From an uncultured Spirochaetales bacterium (GTDB lineage Bacteria; Spirochaetota; Spirochaetia; Sphaerochaetales; Sphaerochaetaceae): a stretch of DNA of 64,000 nt. Each line of letters begins with the position of its first letter. Position 1 is the stretch's first letter. A program made the position numbers and the translations under genes. Below, one piece after another: positions 9,729 to 18,835 of the stretch. The stretch covers positions 62,001 to 126,000 of the forward strand of contig CALXYO010000005.1 of NCBI GenBank assembly GCA_944393005.1, given 5' to 3'. The notes beneath the pieces were generated by a model. It ran no database searches, was not told where the DNA came from, and was given only the letters and a program-made list of their open reading frames with translations.

Positions 9729-10642
9729 AGGCCCTGGAGTCGGGCAGAAAGAACGTCAGGAGGCTGTGCGGGATCGCTGGCGTGTCACCGAAGTGCTACT
9801 ACCAGAGCCTCAAGCCGAAGAGGAAAGACGTAGAGGATGCGGTCCTGCTCGAGGAGATTGCAGGGATGCAGGCGGACCATGGACAATGCCTTGGCTACAG
9901 GAAGATGGCGATGGAGCTGTCGAAAAAGCTTGGCACCGCTGTAAATGAGAAGCGTGTGGAGCGCATGATGCGTGACAATGGCCTCCTTTCGAATGTCAGG
10001 AGGAAGAAGTACAGCGAGGAGGTCTACGCCGCTAGGAGGGACCTGAGAAGCCTCAGGATACCTGACCTTATCGGCAGGCGGTTCTTCTCCTTCCACCCGC
10101 GTACCAGGTTTGTCGAGGACATCACATACCTGCCAGCCATTGAGGGGAACCTGTACCTCAATACGATAGAGGACATGTTCAACGGGGAGATTGTCGCCTG
10201 GAAGATCTCGGACCATCCTGATACGAGGCTCTGCCTGGACACTGTGGACATGCTGGCCTCTGAGCTTGGCCCCTCCATCTCGGATGTCATCCTGCACAGC
10301 GACTGCGGCTCCACATACATGTCTTACGCATACAGGGAGAGGCTTGAAGAGCTGGGCATCAGGATCAGCATGGGAAGCAAGGGGTCATGCTATGACAACG
10401 CCGCCATGGAATCCCTCAACGGCATCATCAAGACCGAGGCCCTGTACTCCCAGTTCGGGAAGGCCGCTGTCAATGGGAAGAGGATCCCGAGGGCAGACAT
10501 AGCGAGGAAGGTCGAGTGGTTCATCGGCTACTACAACAACCAGCGGTGCAAGAAGTGCCTCGGCAAGCTGCCTCCCGTGGCTTTCAGGGAACAGAACCCG
10601 CATGGGACCTGCCTGGCTGTGGTTGAAACACCAGCACGTTGA
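9725..10642 (+). CDS. IS3-family OrfB (DDE integrase-core transposase)
   Basis: The 305-residue OrfB has an N-terminal HTH_21-type region (YRKMAMELSKKLG) and an rve integrase core. The catalytic triad is visible: D132 (FVEDITYLP), D193 (ILHSDCGSTY) and E229 (DNAAMESLNG), with exactly 35 residues between the last two, the IS3 DD(35)E signature. The C-terminus has the usual YYNNQRCKKCLGKLPPVAFR motif. No stop or frameshift interrupts it, so the transposase is probably active. It is mostly made as an OrfAB fusion. Confidence 0.95.
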   Translation: MKALESGRKNVRRLCGIAGVSPKCYYQSLKPKRKDVEDAVLLEEIAGMQADHGQCLGYRKMAMELSKKLGTAVNEKRVERMMRDNGLLSNVRRKKYSEEVYAARRDLRSLRIPDLIGRRFFSFHPRTRFVEDITYLPAIEGNLYLNTIEDMFNGEIVAWKISDHPDTRLCLDTVDMLASELGPSISDVILHSDCGSTYMSYAYRERLEELGIRISMGSKGSCYDNAAMESLNGIIKTEALYSQFGKAAVNGKRIPRADIARKVEWFIGYYNNQRCKKCLGKLPPVAFREQNPHGTCLAVVETPAR

Positions 10643-10683
10643 CAGAAACAGGATCTGGAGGGATTATTCCCCTGTAGATATCG

Positions 10684-10706
10684 AAGTGTCACCTCTTCTA
10701 GGGGCA
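10684..10706 (+). repeat. Subterminal copy of the IS right end
   Basis: A 23-bp segment beginning AAGTGTCACCT matches the right terminus at 10783-10805 at 18 of 23 positions, in the same orientation. Two shorter relatives of its core (TGTTACC) lie between them, near 10720 and 10752. These look like additional transposase-binding sites in the 168-bp non-coding right arm. Confidence 0.6.
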
Positions 10707-10784
10707 GTGGGAAGAAAGCTGTTACCAATACGGCTTCACTGAGTAGGAAACGTGTTACCTATTCAATCCCACAGGGAACAGAAA

Positions 10785-10810
10785 GTGTTACCTTTTATGG
10801 GTGCATATCA
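10785..10810 (+). repeat. IS right terminal inverted repeat
   Basis: It starts GTGTTACC and ends GGGTGCATATCA. The complement matches the left end at 20 of 26 positions. The last three bases, read on the minus strand, are TGA and supply the stop codon of the interrupted host gene. Confidence 0.9.
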
Positions 10811-13800
10811 CAAACTTCCGGAATAATCAATTTCATTTGATTTCTCATTATTCAGATTTATGTAACCGTTATTTTTTGGGTTATAGTAGAAAAATCCCTG
10901 AGTTCCCCAGCAAGAACTTGCATCTATGTTTCCATAGCTGTACTGTACTCTTGAGTCTTGCCACCAGTCACTGGAGAAACTGCTGTCAATATCAGAAATC
11001 ATGTCATGCAGATTGTTGAAAATCACATTTATGTAATCAGCATCTGTAAGGCTGTTTTCATTGTAAAGTTTGGTAAGGGAAACCGGCTCCGTGCTGTTTT
11101 TATCATCATAGGCGGCATTGTCATTGACCGCAGATATGAATACATCCCACGTAAGTTTTCTCTCAGGACTTATCTTCGCCACATACAGCCATACCATACC
11201 CGAGGAATCAACAGTCACCGTCCCGTCAGAATAGCCGGATACCGACTGCGGCGCCTCTGCTATCTGGGAATCCGTCACGGTATAAACATTACCTTCAATA
11301 TCGACCTTGTAACTGGTAGCACCTTTCACCTGGGAAAAATAGATCTGGAACAGATCATTACCATAGTCAGATGCTCCGGCACGCGCCGGTTTCATAAGCG
11401 GATAACCGTAATTGGAGTCTTTCTCAAAATATGTCTGAACAGGCCCCTGAATGCCATTTCTGACTGATGCAACCGAGAAATCATACTCTTCCGTAGTTGT
11501 CAGATATGAATAGCTGGTGCCGCTTGTATATTCAACAAAACTCCATGCACTGTCACTGCCGTGTTCCTTTCTGTAAACAACATATGAATAATCATCACCG
11601 GCACTCTCCCAGCTTATCTCAATGATGTCACGGTAATCAGCCTTGCTTGCCATTATATTCCTGGGAGGCATTATCCAGCTGCCTTCCGTAAGCACATACT
11701 CTGAAATCTCGAGATTTCCCGGAATAACCGCAAAGCTGTATTCTGTTGAAAGAGGATATTCCATCTCCATTATTTTCTCTGGAAGATCATCAGCCTCAAG
11801 CACGTATGAAGTCACGCCATGGGAAGCCTGTGTTCTGCAAATTTCATTACCCTCTTCATCAAATATCAGGATAACGTACATATTCACATTTTCAGCCTCA
11901 TCCCAGCTGATTCGGATATAATCTTCACCGTTTTCCACATTCAGCGGAAGACAGCCGAGCATGCATCCCCTTGCAACAGGACCTGGAACAGAATAGCGCC
12001 TTTCCTCTTCACCCTCACTGTAACCGTCAAAGCTCTGTATGATGAATTCATATACATGACCGGCCTTTATCATGCCACCATCTGCCGGGACTGATGATGA
12101 GGAAACATCAGGAGCATAAGTTTCAAGCAGCATGTTTTCATCCCCGCTTCCAGCTTCCCTGAACATGACCCGGTACCCGGCAGCGCCTTCAACAGGATCC
12201 CATGACAAATCTATGGAAGTACTGCTTGTGTTCATTGACGCAGTGAAATTTTCAGGAGCATCCAGCCTGATTCCGTGAGAAGAAAGAGTGTGCGTCTGTC
12301 CGTCATGAATATCTCCGCTGCTGATGTACTGTGCACTCAGAAGATATTCATACTCGACTCCGGGTTCGGCGGAAGCATCATCATAGGAACCTTCCATGCT
12401 TTGCGGACTGTCAAAAGTTTTTATGACTGTCGCCTCTACAGATGTTATCTCGCGCCTTGAGAGACTTAACCTGATATTATCAATGCTGTGTTCCCCATCA
12501 GGCAGAACGGATATATCATTCAGTGACCATTCAAGGCGGACTTTATCGGCGTAAGGAGGTTTGCCATCATCCATTCCTGTTGCCGAAAAGGATTTCACAT
12601 ACTCGACTTTTTCAAGAGTTCCCGGCACAGTATGGAAGAAAGGAAGCCCGTCACTGCCAGCTGCGCTGATTTCACTCTCAAGCGCAGTATTGTCATAAAC
12701 ATATTCAATCGTATAGTAATAAGTCAGGTCAGAAGGATGCTGTGAGGCTTCAAGCGCTATGGTGTCGGTAAACGTGAGTGTACTGGCTGGAATACTGAAT
12801 ACCTCTGCATCCTGGCTGCCGCTCAGGTGCCTTTTTATCCTGTAAGTGAAAGAATCTCCGGCACTGCATATATCCTCATGAAACGCTGTCCATTCAAGTT
12901 TCACTTCTGCCTTGTACAGGCCGTCTTCTGAGGTGTCTGCATTTATTATTTCAGCGGTGAATGACGCTGGTTTTGTATCAAGTCTGTGGCAGTTCTCAGC
13001 AGATAATGCCTCTTTGCTGTTCTGGACAATCATTGTTCCGTCACTGTCAAGCACATAGACTGAAAGGATCCTGTAGTCATAGCTTTCATTCGCAGCTGCC
13101 GTATAATCCTCGAACACACAGCCTTCAAGAAGCAGGATCGCATCACCCTCTTCATTCATCACATACTGCCAGTCATCACTTTGCGAAGGTTTTCTCTCAA
13201 CAGCATAGAAAACAGAGGCATCAACACCGCCGGCAGCATGAACAGGAGACCATGTGAGACGGATACAGTCCCTGAGATTATTTTCAGCTGCAAGATCAGA
13301 GACCGCAGGAGGGTCATACACCACATCCGCACTGGCTTCAATTCCCGTAAGGGCGGTAAGCACTCCATCTGCATATAGTGCAGCCGTGAATGAATAAGTC
13401 TGTCCAGACTCCAGATGAAAACCATTGATGGACTCTATTTCATCTGCACTGTCCACACTTGTCATGCCAGGATAATAAGGTTCATCAAAATACCTTACAT
13501 CAAGAGAAGCCAGCTGCCTGTCTTCAAGAATTGATGCAACTTTGGATGCTGTGTCAAACACAGTCAGGGTATTGTCCTGCTTTATGTAGGTTACTGTCAG
13601 ATAGTCTGCAATGACACCTTCAAAATGACGGCTGTAACTGGAATCAATCGTATTTGTGACATTGCCTGCTGCATCTCTTTCAACATAGGTTGCCTTTATG
13701 CGGAAAATATAGCGCTTGTCCCTCTTTGAACTGACATCGCTTCCCTCCGGCACTCTTATATCGACAGAATTCGTATGGACAATCAGTTCCAGCGGAGACT

Positions 13801-14050
13801 TGTTTTCCAGATAGTCGCTGACCTTCTGATACTCAACTGTGTAATACGATGCATTCTCAACAGGATCCCATGTCACCGATATCGTATCAGAAAGATGATT
13901 GTTCACGACATTTATGTTTGAAGGAGTATCTATATGAGTCAGTTTGGCAGCAAGATCACCGACAAGCTTATCCTGAGGTGTGAGGGTACAGGCGCTCAGC
14001 ATGAAAGCTGCTGAAAAAACGCCAAGAAGATATTTTATGGCCTTCAACAT
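10811..14050 (-). pseudogene. Fibronectin-III lipoprotein, 5' part, interrupted by the IS
   Basis: The protein starts MLKAIKYLLGVFSAAF with lipobox LSAC and GGAG six bases before ATG 14050; a longer upstream frame exists but lacks a ribosome site. It has about ten fibronectin-III-like units (recurring TISVTWDPVENASYYTV, IDLSWDPVEGAAGYRV, IRISWDEAENVNMYVI). It runs 1080 codons to the IS, where TGA from the IS terminus stops it; 73 codons of the C-terminus are lost. The restored protein would be about 1152 residues. The truncated lipoprotein may still be exported. It was the first gene of the four-gene envelope operon. Confidence 0.88.
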
Positions 14051-14249
14051 CGGCACTCCATAAATATTTCCATATATTTTCATTGTCATAAAACAAAAGA
14101 TGGGTGAGAGCGTAACAATTTTAAATGGCTGTGTAAATATTTTTTTCGAACACAGGCCCATTATTTTGTCTGTTATTTTTACGGAAAGAGGATTCATATG
14201 AGGGAAAAACACATGAGAAAATCCCCTTTTCGCTCTGAGGCTAATTACA

Positions 14250-14255
14250 TATAAT
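14250..14255 (+). promoter_or_regulatory. Candidate -10 box for hslO
   Basis: A perfect TATAAT lies 14 bp before the hslO ATG, with a poor -35 (TTTTCG) 17 bp upstream. Transcription would begin about eight bases before the start codon, and no ribosome site is visible, so hslO may be read from an almost leaderless message. Confidence 0.45.
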
Positions 14256-14269
14256 TCATCTGTAAAACT

Positions 14270-15238
14270 ATGATTAAGACGAAAATTGAAAATCAGGAAC
14301 TTCTGAAACATCTGGAAATGGTCTGTGAAGACTCAAAGGACGTATTCCTTCTCCATGACGGAGAAGCAAGGCTTACGGTGATCAACGCGACACACCTTGT
14401 CAACCAGATGAGGGCAAACCACAGGCTCGGTCTTCTCGAGACATATGTGCTTGGACAGGCCTACATCGCGGGACTTCTGCTTTCTTCAACTGTAAAAGGC
14501 AATGACAGGGTTCAGCTTATGATAGAATGCGGAGGCCCGATAAAGGGAATCAGCGTAGAAGCATGGGCAGCAGGAGCTGTCAGGGGTTATCTTCTTGAAA
14601 ACCCGATCAGACTCTCAAAGCCTCTCGAAAGCCTCGACACTTCCCCTCTTTTCGGACCCGGCTTCCTCACGGTCAGCAAAATACTTGAAGGCAGCAAGGA
14701 ACCGGTAAGCGGCACAGTGATGCTGCAATACGGAAACATAGCAAAGGATCTGGCTCTCTATTTCAATGAAAGCGAGCAGACCCCCACTCTTTTCTATATC
14801 TCAATCCACTTTGACAGAAGCGGTGACGTGACAGGTGCCGGAGGTCTGTTCATTCAGGCAATGCCGCAGTGCAGCAGCACTCTGCTTGACAGTCTGAGCG
14901 AAAAAGCGGGACACTTCACAAACCTCGGAGAGGCCCTCAGCCGCGGGATGAGCGGCAAGGATTATGTGGATGCTGAATTCAGGGATTACAAGCCGCAGCA
15001 TCTTGCAAACAGCTTCGTTGCATTCTCATGCCCCTGCTCCAAAAAGGGCTTTGAGGATTATCTTGCAAATCTGCCGCAGAAAGAAAAAGATGAGATTCTC
15101 TCAGGTACCTTCCCATTGAATCTCGAATGCTTTAACTGCGGAACAATATATTCATTTACGGAAAGCGAAACGGAAGCGCTTTTCAAGAAGGAGAAAACTG
15201 ATGATATTCTTTGCACAGACAGCAGCGAACCAGAGTGA
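14270..15238 (+). CDS. hslO: Hsp33 redox-activated chaperone
   Basis: This cytoplasmic holdase is switched on by oxidation and heat. The 322 residues carry the Hsp33 core (HRLGLLETYVLGQAYIAGLLL near 44; GNDRVQLMIECGGPIKGISVEA). The C-terminal zinc switch has the four cysteines as C-x-C (FSCPCSKKG, ~260) and C-x2-C (LECFNCGTIYSF, ~293), the canonical arrangement. The start is ATG 14270 with no clear Shine-Dalgarno. The 3' end overlaps rlmKL by 38 bp. Confidence 0.96.
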   Translation: MIKTKIENQELLKHLEMVCEDSKDVFLLHDGEARLTVINATHLVNQMRANHRLGLLETYVLGQAYIAGLLLSSTVKGNDRVQLMIECGGPIKGISVEAWAAGAVRGYLLENPIRLSKPLESLDTSPLFGPGFLTVSKILEGSKEPVSGTVMLQYGNIAKDLALYFNESEQTPTLFYISIHFDRSGDVTGAGGLFIQAMPQCSSTLLDSLSEKAGHFTNLGEALSRGMSGKDYVDAEFRDYKPQHLANSFVAFSCPCSKKGFEDYLANLPQKEKDEILSGTFPLNLECFNCGTIYSFTESETEALFKKEKTDDILCTDSSEPE

Positions 15239-17420
15239 TCTGGTTGTGAAGGAAGCCCTCAGGGCAGGAGCGGAAAATGTCAGGGCGACAGCCTCTGGCG
15301 TACAGTTCTCCGCCTCCCTTGAGACAGGCTACAGATTCACCATGACGACCCGCATCGCAAGCAGGGTCCTTCTCGCTCTTTATTTTGATGACAATATCGA
15401 CAGTCCGGAAAAACTCTATGAATCATGCATGCAGGTTCCATGGCATGAGTATCTCACACCTGAGATGACATTTCAGGTCACACAGACGGTGCAGGCCTGC
15501 AACTGGCTGAAAAACAGCCATTTTGCGGCACTCAAGCTCAAGGATGCCATTGTGGACAGGATCAAGGAGGAAACAGGAGGCAGCCGTCCGGATGTCGACA
15601 AGGAAAACGGTGACTGCACTTTCCACCTTCACATAAAGGGAAAGAATGCCATCATCTATGCTGATTTCTCCGGCGAGGGCCTTTACAGAAGAGGATACCG
15701 CTCAGGCGACAATGAGGCTGTGCTCAAAGAACATCTCGCATCCGCAGTGCTTTACAGAAGCGAGTGGTATAAAAGCGTGCTTGACGGATCCCCTGCCCCT
15801 CTGCTTGACCCATTCTGCGGACTTGGAACAATTCCCGTGGAGGCTGCCCAGATCGCAGCCGATATCGCACCGGGTCTTACAAGAAAGGAACCATATGCCT
15901 TTGAGAAGCTGTTCAACTTCGATGAAGAGGCATACAACAAAGTGCTTGACGAACTGAGCGACAAGGCGGAAGCTGCCCGTTCAAGGGACATCAGGATATA
16001 CGCATCAGACATAAGCAGGAAGTGTGTTGAAAGCGCGAAGGCAGCGGCTCTCAAGGCCGGTGTCTATGACTATATAACATTCAGCGTGAAAGATTTCACC
16101 AAAACGACGGAAGAGGATGTTCCTCAGGGCCCGGGCTTCATCGTCACGGATCCGCCCTACGGCGTGAGGATGAAGGAGACTGACTGCCAGAAGCTTTACA
16201 GCAGAACCGGTGAAATACTTCAGACCTTCTTCAAAGGATGGAAGGTTTCCCTCCTGTGTGCAGACAGCAATCTTCTCAGCTATATCGACATGAAACCGGA
16301 GCGGACCAACAGTCTTTACAACGGAGGGCTTCTCTGTCAGCTTGCCCACTACTCCGTATATACGGATGAGGAAAAGCAGGCACTCATCGAAAGAGCCATC
16401 AGGAAAAAAGAAGAAAGGCTTGCTTCCCCGCTTTCAGCAGGAGCACAGATGGCATACAACAGGCTGGTCAAGAATCTTGAAGCCCTGAAAAAACCGATGG
16501 AGGAACAGGGTGTCACCTGCTACCGCATATATGATGCCGACATGCCCGAGTATTCAGCCGCAATCGACATGTATGACGGCAGGTTCATAAATCTTGCGGA
16601 ATATGCACCTCCTGCAACGGTCGACAGGGAAGCTGCGGCGAAGAGGCTTGAGGAGCTCGTGCTTGCCACAGAGCGTGCAACCGGCATCGACATGGAAAAC
16701 ATCTTCGTGAAGCAGAGAAAGGAACAGAAAGGAAGCGACCAGTACAACAAGCTGGACAACAAGGGCAAATTCTATGTCGCCCATGAAAACGGAGTGGACT
16801 TCCTTGTCAACTTCACGGATTACCTCGACACCGGCATATTCCTTGATCACAGACCGGTGAGGGCCCTCATTCAGGAAAACGCAAAGGGAAAGAGATTCCT
16901 CAATCTTTTCTGCTACACGGCAACCGCATCGCTCAATGCAGTGAAGGGAGGAGCCGTCAGCACGACCAATATCGACACGTCAACCACCTATCTTGACTGG
17001 GCAATGGAAAACTTCAAGCTTAACGGCTATCCGACAAGCATTGAGAATTTCTTCTATAAAAGCGACGCGATCGAATACCTGTGGGATACCTTTGACCGCT
17101 ATGATCTCATCTTCTGCGATCCTCCGACATTCTCCAACAGCAAGGGACGCCGCCCGTTTGATGTGCAGAAAGATCATGCAAGGCTCATTGATGCGGCAAT
17201 GATGCATCTTGAGAAAGACGGTCTTATGATCTTCAGCAACAATTTCAGACGTTTCAAAATGGATGACTATATTCTTGACAAGTATTCTGTTGAAGATATA
17301 AGCGAGAGGACGATCGGTGACGACTTTGCCAGAGATCCGAAAATCCACAAGTGCTATCTCATCAGGCACAAGATAAAAGTGCGTCCTGAAAAACGTAAGG
17401 TGATCAGAGTTAAGAAATGA
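15201..17420 (+). CDS. rlmL: Bifunctional 23S rRNA methyltransferase RlmKL
   Basis: The 739-residue fusion modifies 23S rRNA at G2445 (N2, RlmL part) and G2069 (N7, RlmK part; E. coli numbering). An N-terminal ferredoxin-like/THUMP region (~1-160) is followed by the RlmL methyltransferase with DPFCGLGTIPVEAAQ (~196) and catalytic DPPYGVRM (~315). The C-terminal RlmK half has FLNLFCYTATASLNAV (~567) and FCDPPTFSNS (~638). Length and order match the E. coli fusion. AAGGAG lies before ATG 15201, inside hslO. The stop overlaps the next start by 4 bp (ATGA). Confidence 0.95.
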   Translation: MIFFAQTAANQSDLVVKEALRAGAENVRATASGVQFSASLETGYRFTMTTRIASRVLLALYFDDNIDSPEKLYESCMQVPWHEYLTPEMTFQVTQTVQACNWLKNSHFAALKLKDAIVDRIKEETGGSRPDVDKENGDCTFHLHIKGKNAIIYADFSGEGLYRRGYRSGDNEAVLKEHLASAVLYRSEWYKSVLDGSPAPLLDPFCGLGTIPVEAAQIAADIAPGLTRKEPYAFEKLFNFDEEAYNKVLDELSDKAEAARSRDIRIYASDISRKCVESAKAAALKAGVYDYITFSVKDFTKTTEEDVPQGPGFIVTDPPYGVRMKETDCQKLYSRTGEILQTFFKGWKVSLLCADSNLLSYIDMKPERTNSLYNGGLLCQLAHYSVYTDEEKQALIERAIRKKEERLASPLSAGAQMAYNRLVKNLEALKKPMEEQGVTCYRIYDADMPEYSAAIDMYDGRFINLAEYAPPATVDREAAAKRLEELVLATERATGIDMENIFVKQRKEQKGSDQYNKLDNKGKFYVAHENGVDFLVNFTDYLDTGIFLDHRPVRALIQENAKGKRFLNLFCYTATASLNAVKGGAVSTTNIDTSTTYLDWAMENFKLNGYPTSIENFFYKSDAIEYLWDTFDRYDLIFCDPPTFSNSKGRRPFDVQKDHARLIDAAMMHLEKDGLMIFSNNFRRFKMDDYILDKYSVEDISERTIGDDFARDPKIHKCYLIRHKIKVRPEKRKVIRVKK

Positions 17421-18607
17421 GAGTTGGAAAAATATTCTTATGGCTGTTGCTGCTGCCGGCAATGAATCTGGCAGCGGCCTCGTCGTTCTCGGCTCTTGCA
17501 GGCATGGGCTATCTGTCAGACTTCGCAGGAGGCAGCACCACATCATTCCCCTCTTCCGCAAGAATACAGCAGGGAGTGAATGATCTCGGCTGGTTTGATA
17601 ATGTCGATACGTCAATGTTCATGGACATAAACTTCGGACTGACGGAAAGAAGAGTCGTACAGGATCCGGTTACCGGTGCATATCTTGACGGCAGCGAGAT
17701 GACGAAGAGCATGTACTACTATTCAAGCTTCTATTCGGGAATCAGCTATATTTTCCGCAACAGCCTGATCTACAACCACAGGACCGACAGGAACCTGCTG
17801 ACTCTGGATGCTGGAATAAACGTCCGTTTCGAGCAGGCTTTCGATTCTTTCAGCAATATACGAAGCGGAAAGACATTCCTTGAGGGGTATCTTCCTGAAG
17901 GAGAAAAATACTGGGACGCACAGTCCAGAAACTATATAGCCCTTCCCGACATCAACGGAAGCGCATATCTCCTTGCAAACTCGATAAGCTTTTCCGCCGC
18001 ATTCGACAACATGTATCAGGAGAAAAACAAAATCTACAGGGAAGGAATCAGCGGCAATGCATCCATCACCCTGGCTCCATGGTTCCTTGCCAACAAGCTT
18101 CCCAAGTTCTTCGATACCAAAGTCGACTACTACAAGCTGGCGGCCGATGTCACATATGCAAAGGTTATCTACAACAAGGAGGACTGGAAGAGATGGAACA
18201 GGCTTTCACTTGTGATCGAAGACCGGCTTTACGCACAGCTGCTGCTCGGAGATGCCGTTCCGAAACTTGCCGACACCATTTCGTTCCCGGGACTGGGTTA
18301 TACAAACCTTCCATTTGTCATACAGAATCAGTTCAAATTCTATGTCTACGGACCGAACTTCCTTTCCGACAACACGATTCCCTACGGATACCTGTTCATA
18401 GATCTCGGTCTTGCCTCGGGAAGGCCCAGCAACAGCAATTCCAATGTGGAGTGGGAGAACTTCCTTTATATGGAAATCGGAGTGAATCTGCACTTCGAAT
18501 TGCTCGGAGCACTGCATGTTTTCGGAGAAGTCAGTTACACACTCAGCAACATTGTGAATTACGGAAACTTCTTTGACTGGAATATTGGTGCTTATTTCTC
18601 AATTTAG
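17417..18607 (+). CDS. Outer-membrane beta-barrel protein (unknown)
   Basis: The 396 residues begin with a signal peptide (MRVGKIFLWLLLLPAM, cleavage near AAAS, ~22). They continue with many amphipathic strand-like stretches rich in Tyr, Phe and Asn (MYYYSSFYSGISYIFRN; LTLDAGINVRFEQAF; FLYMEIGVNLHFELL) and end with NIGAYFSI, a typical barrel-terminal strand. It has no lipobox. I cannot assign a named porin family. It is translationally coupled to rlmKL through ATGA, though the functions look unrelated. Confidence 0.7.
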   Translation: MRVGKIFLWLLLLPAMNLAAASSFSALAGMGYLSDFAGGSTTSFPSSARIQQGVNDLGWFDNVDTSMFMDINFGLTERRVVQDPVTGAYLDGSEMTKSMYYYSSFYSGISYIFRNSLIYNHRTDRNLLTLDAGINVRFEQAFDSFSNIRSGKTFLEGYLPEGEKYWDAQSRNYIALPDINGSAYLLANSISFSAAFDNMYQEKNKIYREGISGNASITLAPWFLANKLPKFFDTKVDYYKLAADVTYAKVIYNKEDWKRWNRLSLVIEDRLYAQLLLGDAVPKLADTISFPGLGYTNLPFVIQNQFKFYVYGPNFLSDNTIPYGYLFIDLGLASGRPSNSNSNVEWENFLYMEIGVNLHFELLGALHVFGEVSYTLSNIVNYGNFFDWNIGAYFSI

Positions 18608-18610
18608 AGG

Positions 18611-18639
18611 TTGACATAAACGGCAAAGATAAAGAGAAT
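18611..18639 (+). promoter_or_regulatory. Promoter of tRNA-Pro
   Basis: A perfect -35 TTGACA (18611-18616), a 17-bp spacer and GAGAAT (18634-18639) place transcription start about eight bases before the mature tRNA. Confidence 0.65.
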
Positions 18640-18653
18640 AGATAAGTCACAAA

Positions 18654-18726
18654 CGGGTAGTAGCGCAGGGGCTAGCGCACTTGGTTCGGGACCAAGGGGT
18701 CGGAGGTTCAAATCCTCTCTGCCCGA
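18654..18726 (+). tRNA. tRNA-Pro (anticodon CGG)
   Basis: A full cloverleaf is visible: acceptor CGGGTAG with CTGCCCG (one G-T pair), D-stem GCGC/GCGC, anticodon stem CTTGG/CCAAG around loop TTCGGGA (anticodon CGG, followed by G37 as in tRNA-Pro), and T-arm GGAGG-TTCAAAT-CCTCT. A is the discriminator at 18726. CCA is not encoded. Confidence 0.96.
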
Positions 18727-18763
18727 TTAAATTAAAAATCGAATTAAATGAAAAGTAAGAAGG

Positions 18764-18796
18764 AAACCCCAGACCATGCAATGGAATGGGGTTTTT
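18764..18796 (+). terminator. Terminator after tRNA-Pro
   Basis: AAACCCCA (18764-18771) pairs with TGGGGTTT (18787-18794), with an inner CCAT/ATGG stem, and the T-run reaches 18796. It is a clean intrinsic terminator. Confidence 0.85.
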
Positions 18797-18835
18797 GCTA
18801 AATTTTCTAGATTTAATTTTTCATTTCAGGGATAA

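Larger units (their letters stand above)
9269..10810 (+). mobile_element. IS3-family insertion sequence (orfA/orfB, IS150-like)
   Basis: The element is complete at 1542 bp. The termini TGATCTGCACCC (left) and TGATATGCACCC (right, complement) begin 26-bp imperfect inverted repeats that match at 20 positions. A 3-bp direct duplication CAA flanks it (9266-9268 and 10811-10813), as is usual for IS3 elements. It encodes a helix-turn-helix OrfA and a DDE OrfB in the -1 frame with an A9 slippery run. The minus-strand host gene continues exactly in frame across it, so the insertion is recent and its outline is certain. Confidence 0.95.

Noticed and set aside
9785-10320. Minus-strand frames within the transposase gene
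   Set aside because: They are opposite the intact DDE transposase and carry no family motifs.
9274-10805. Insertion-sequence ends at TGCACC...GGTGCA
   Set aside because: These shorter ends give unmatched flanks. Extending five bases on each side gives TGAT-starting repeats and an exact CAA duplication, and restores the host frame.
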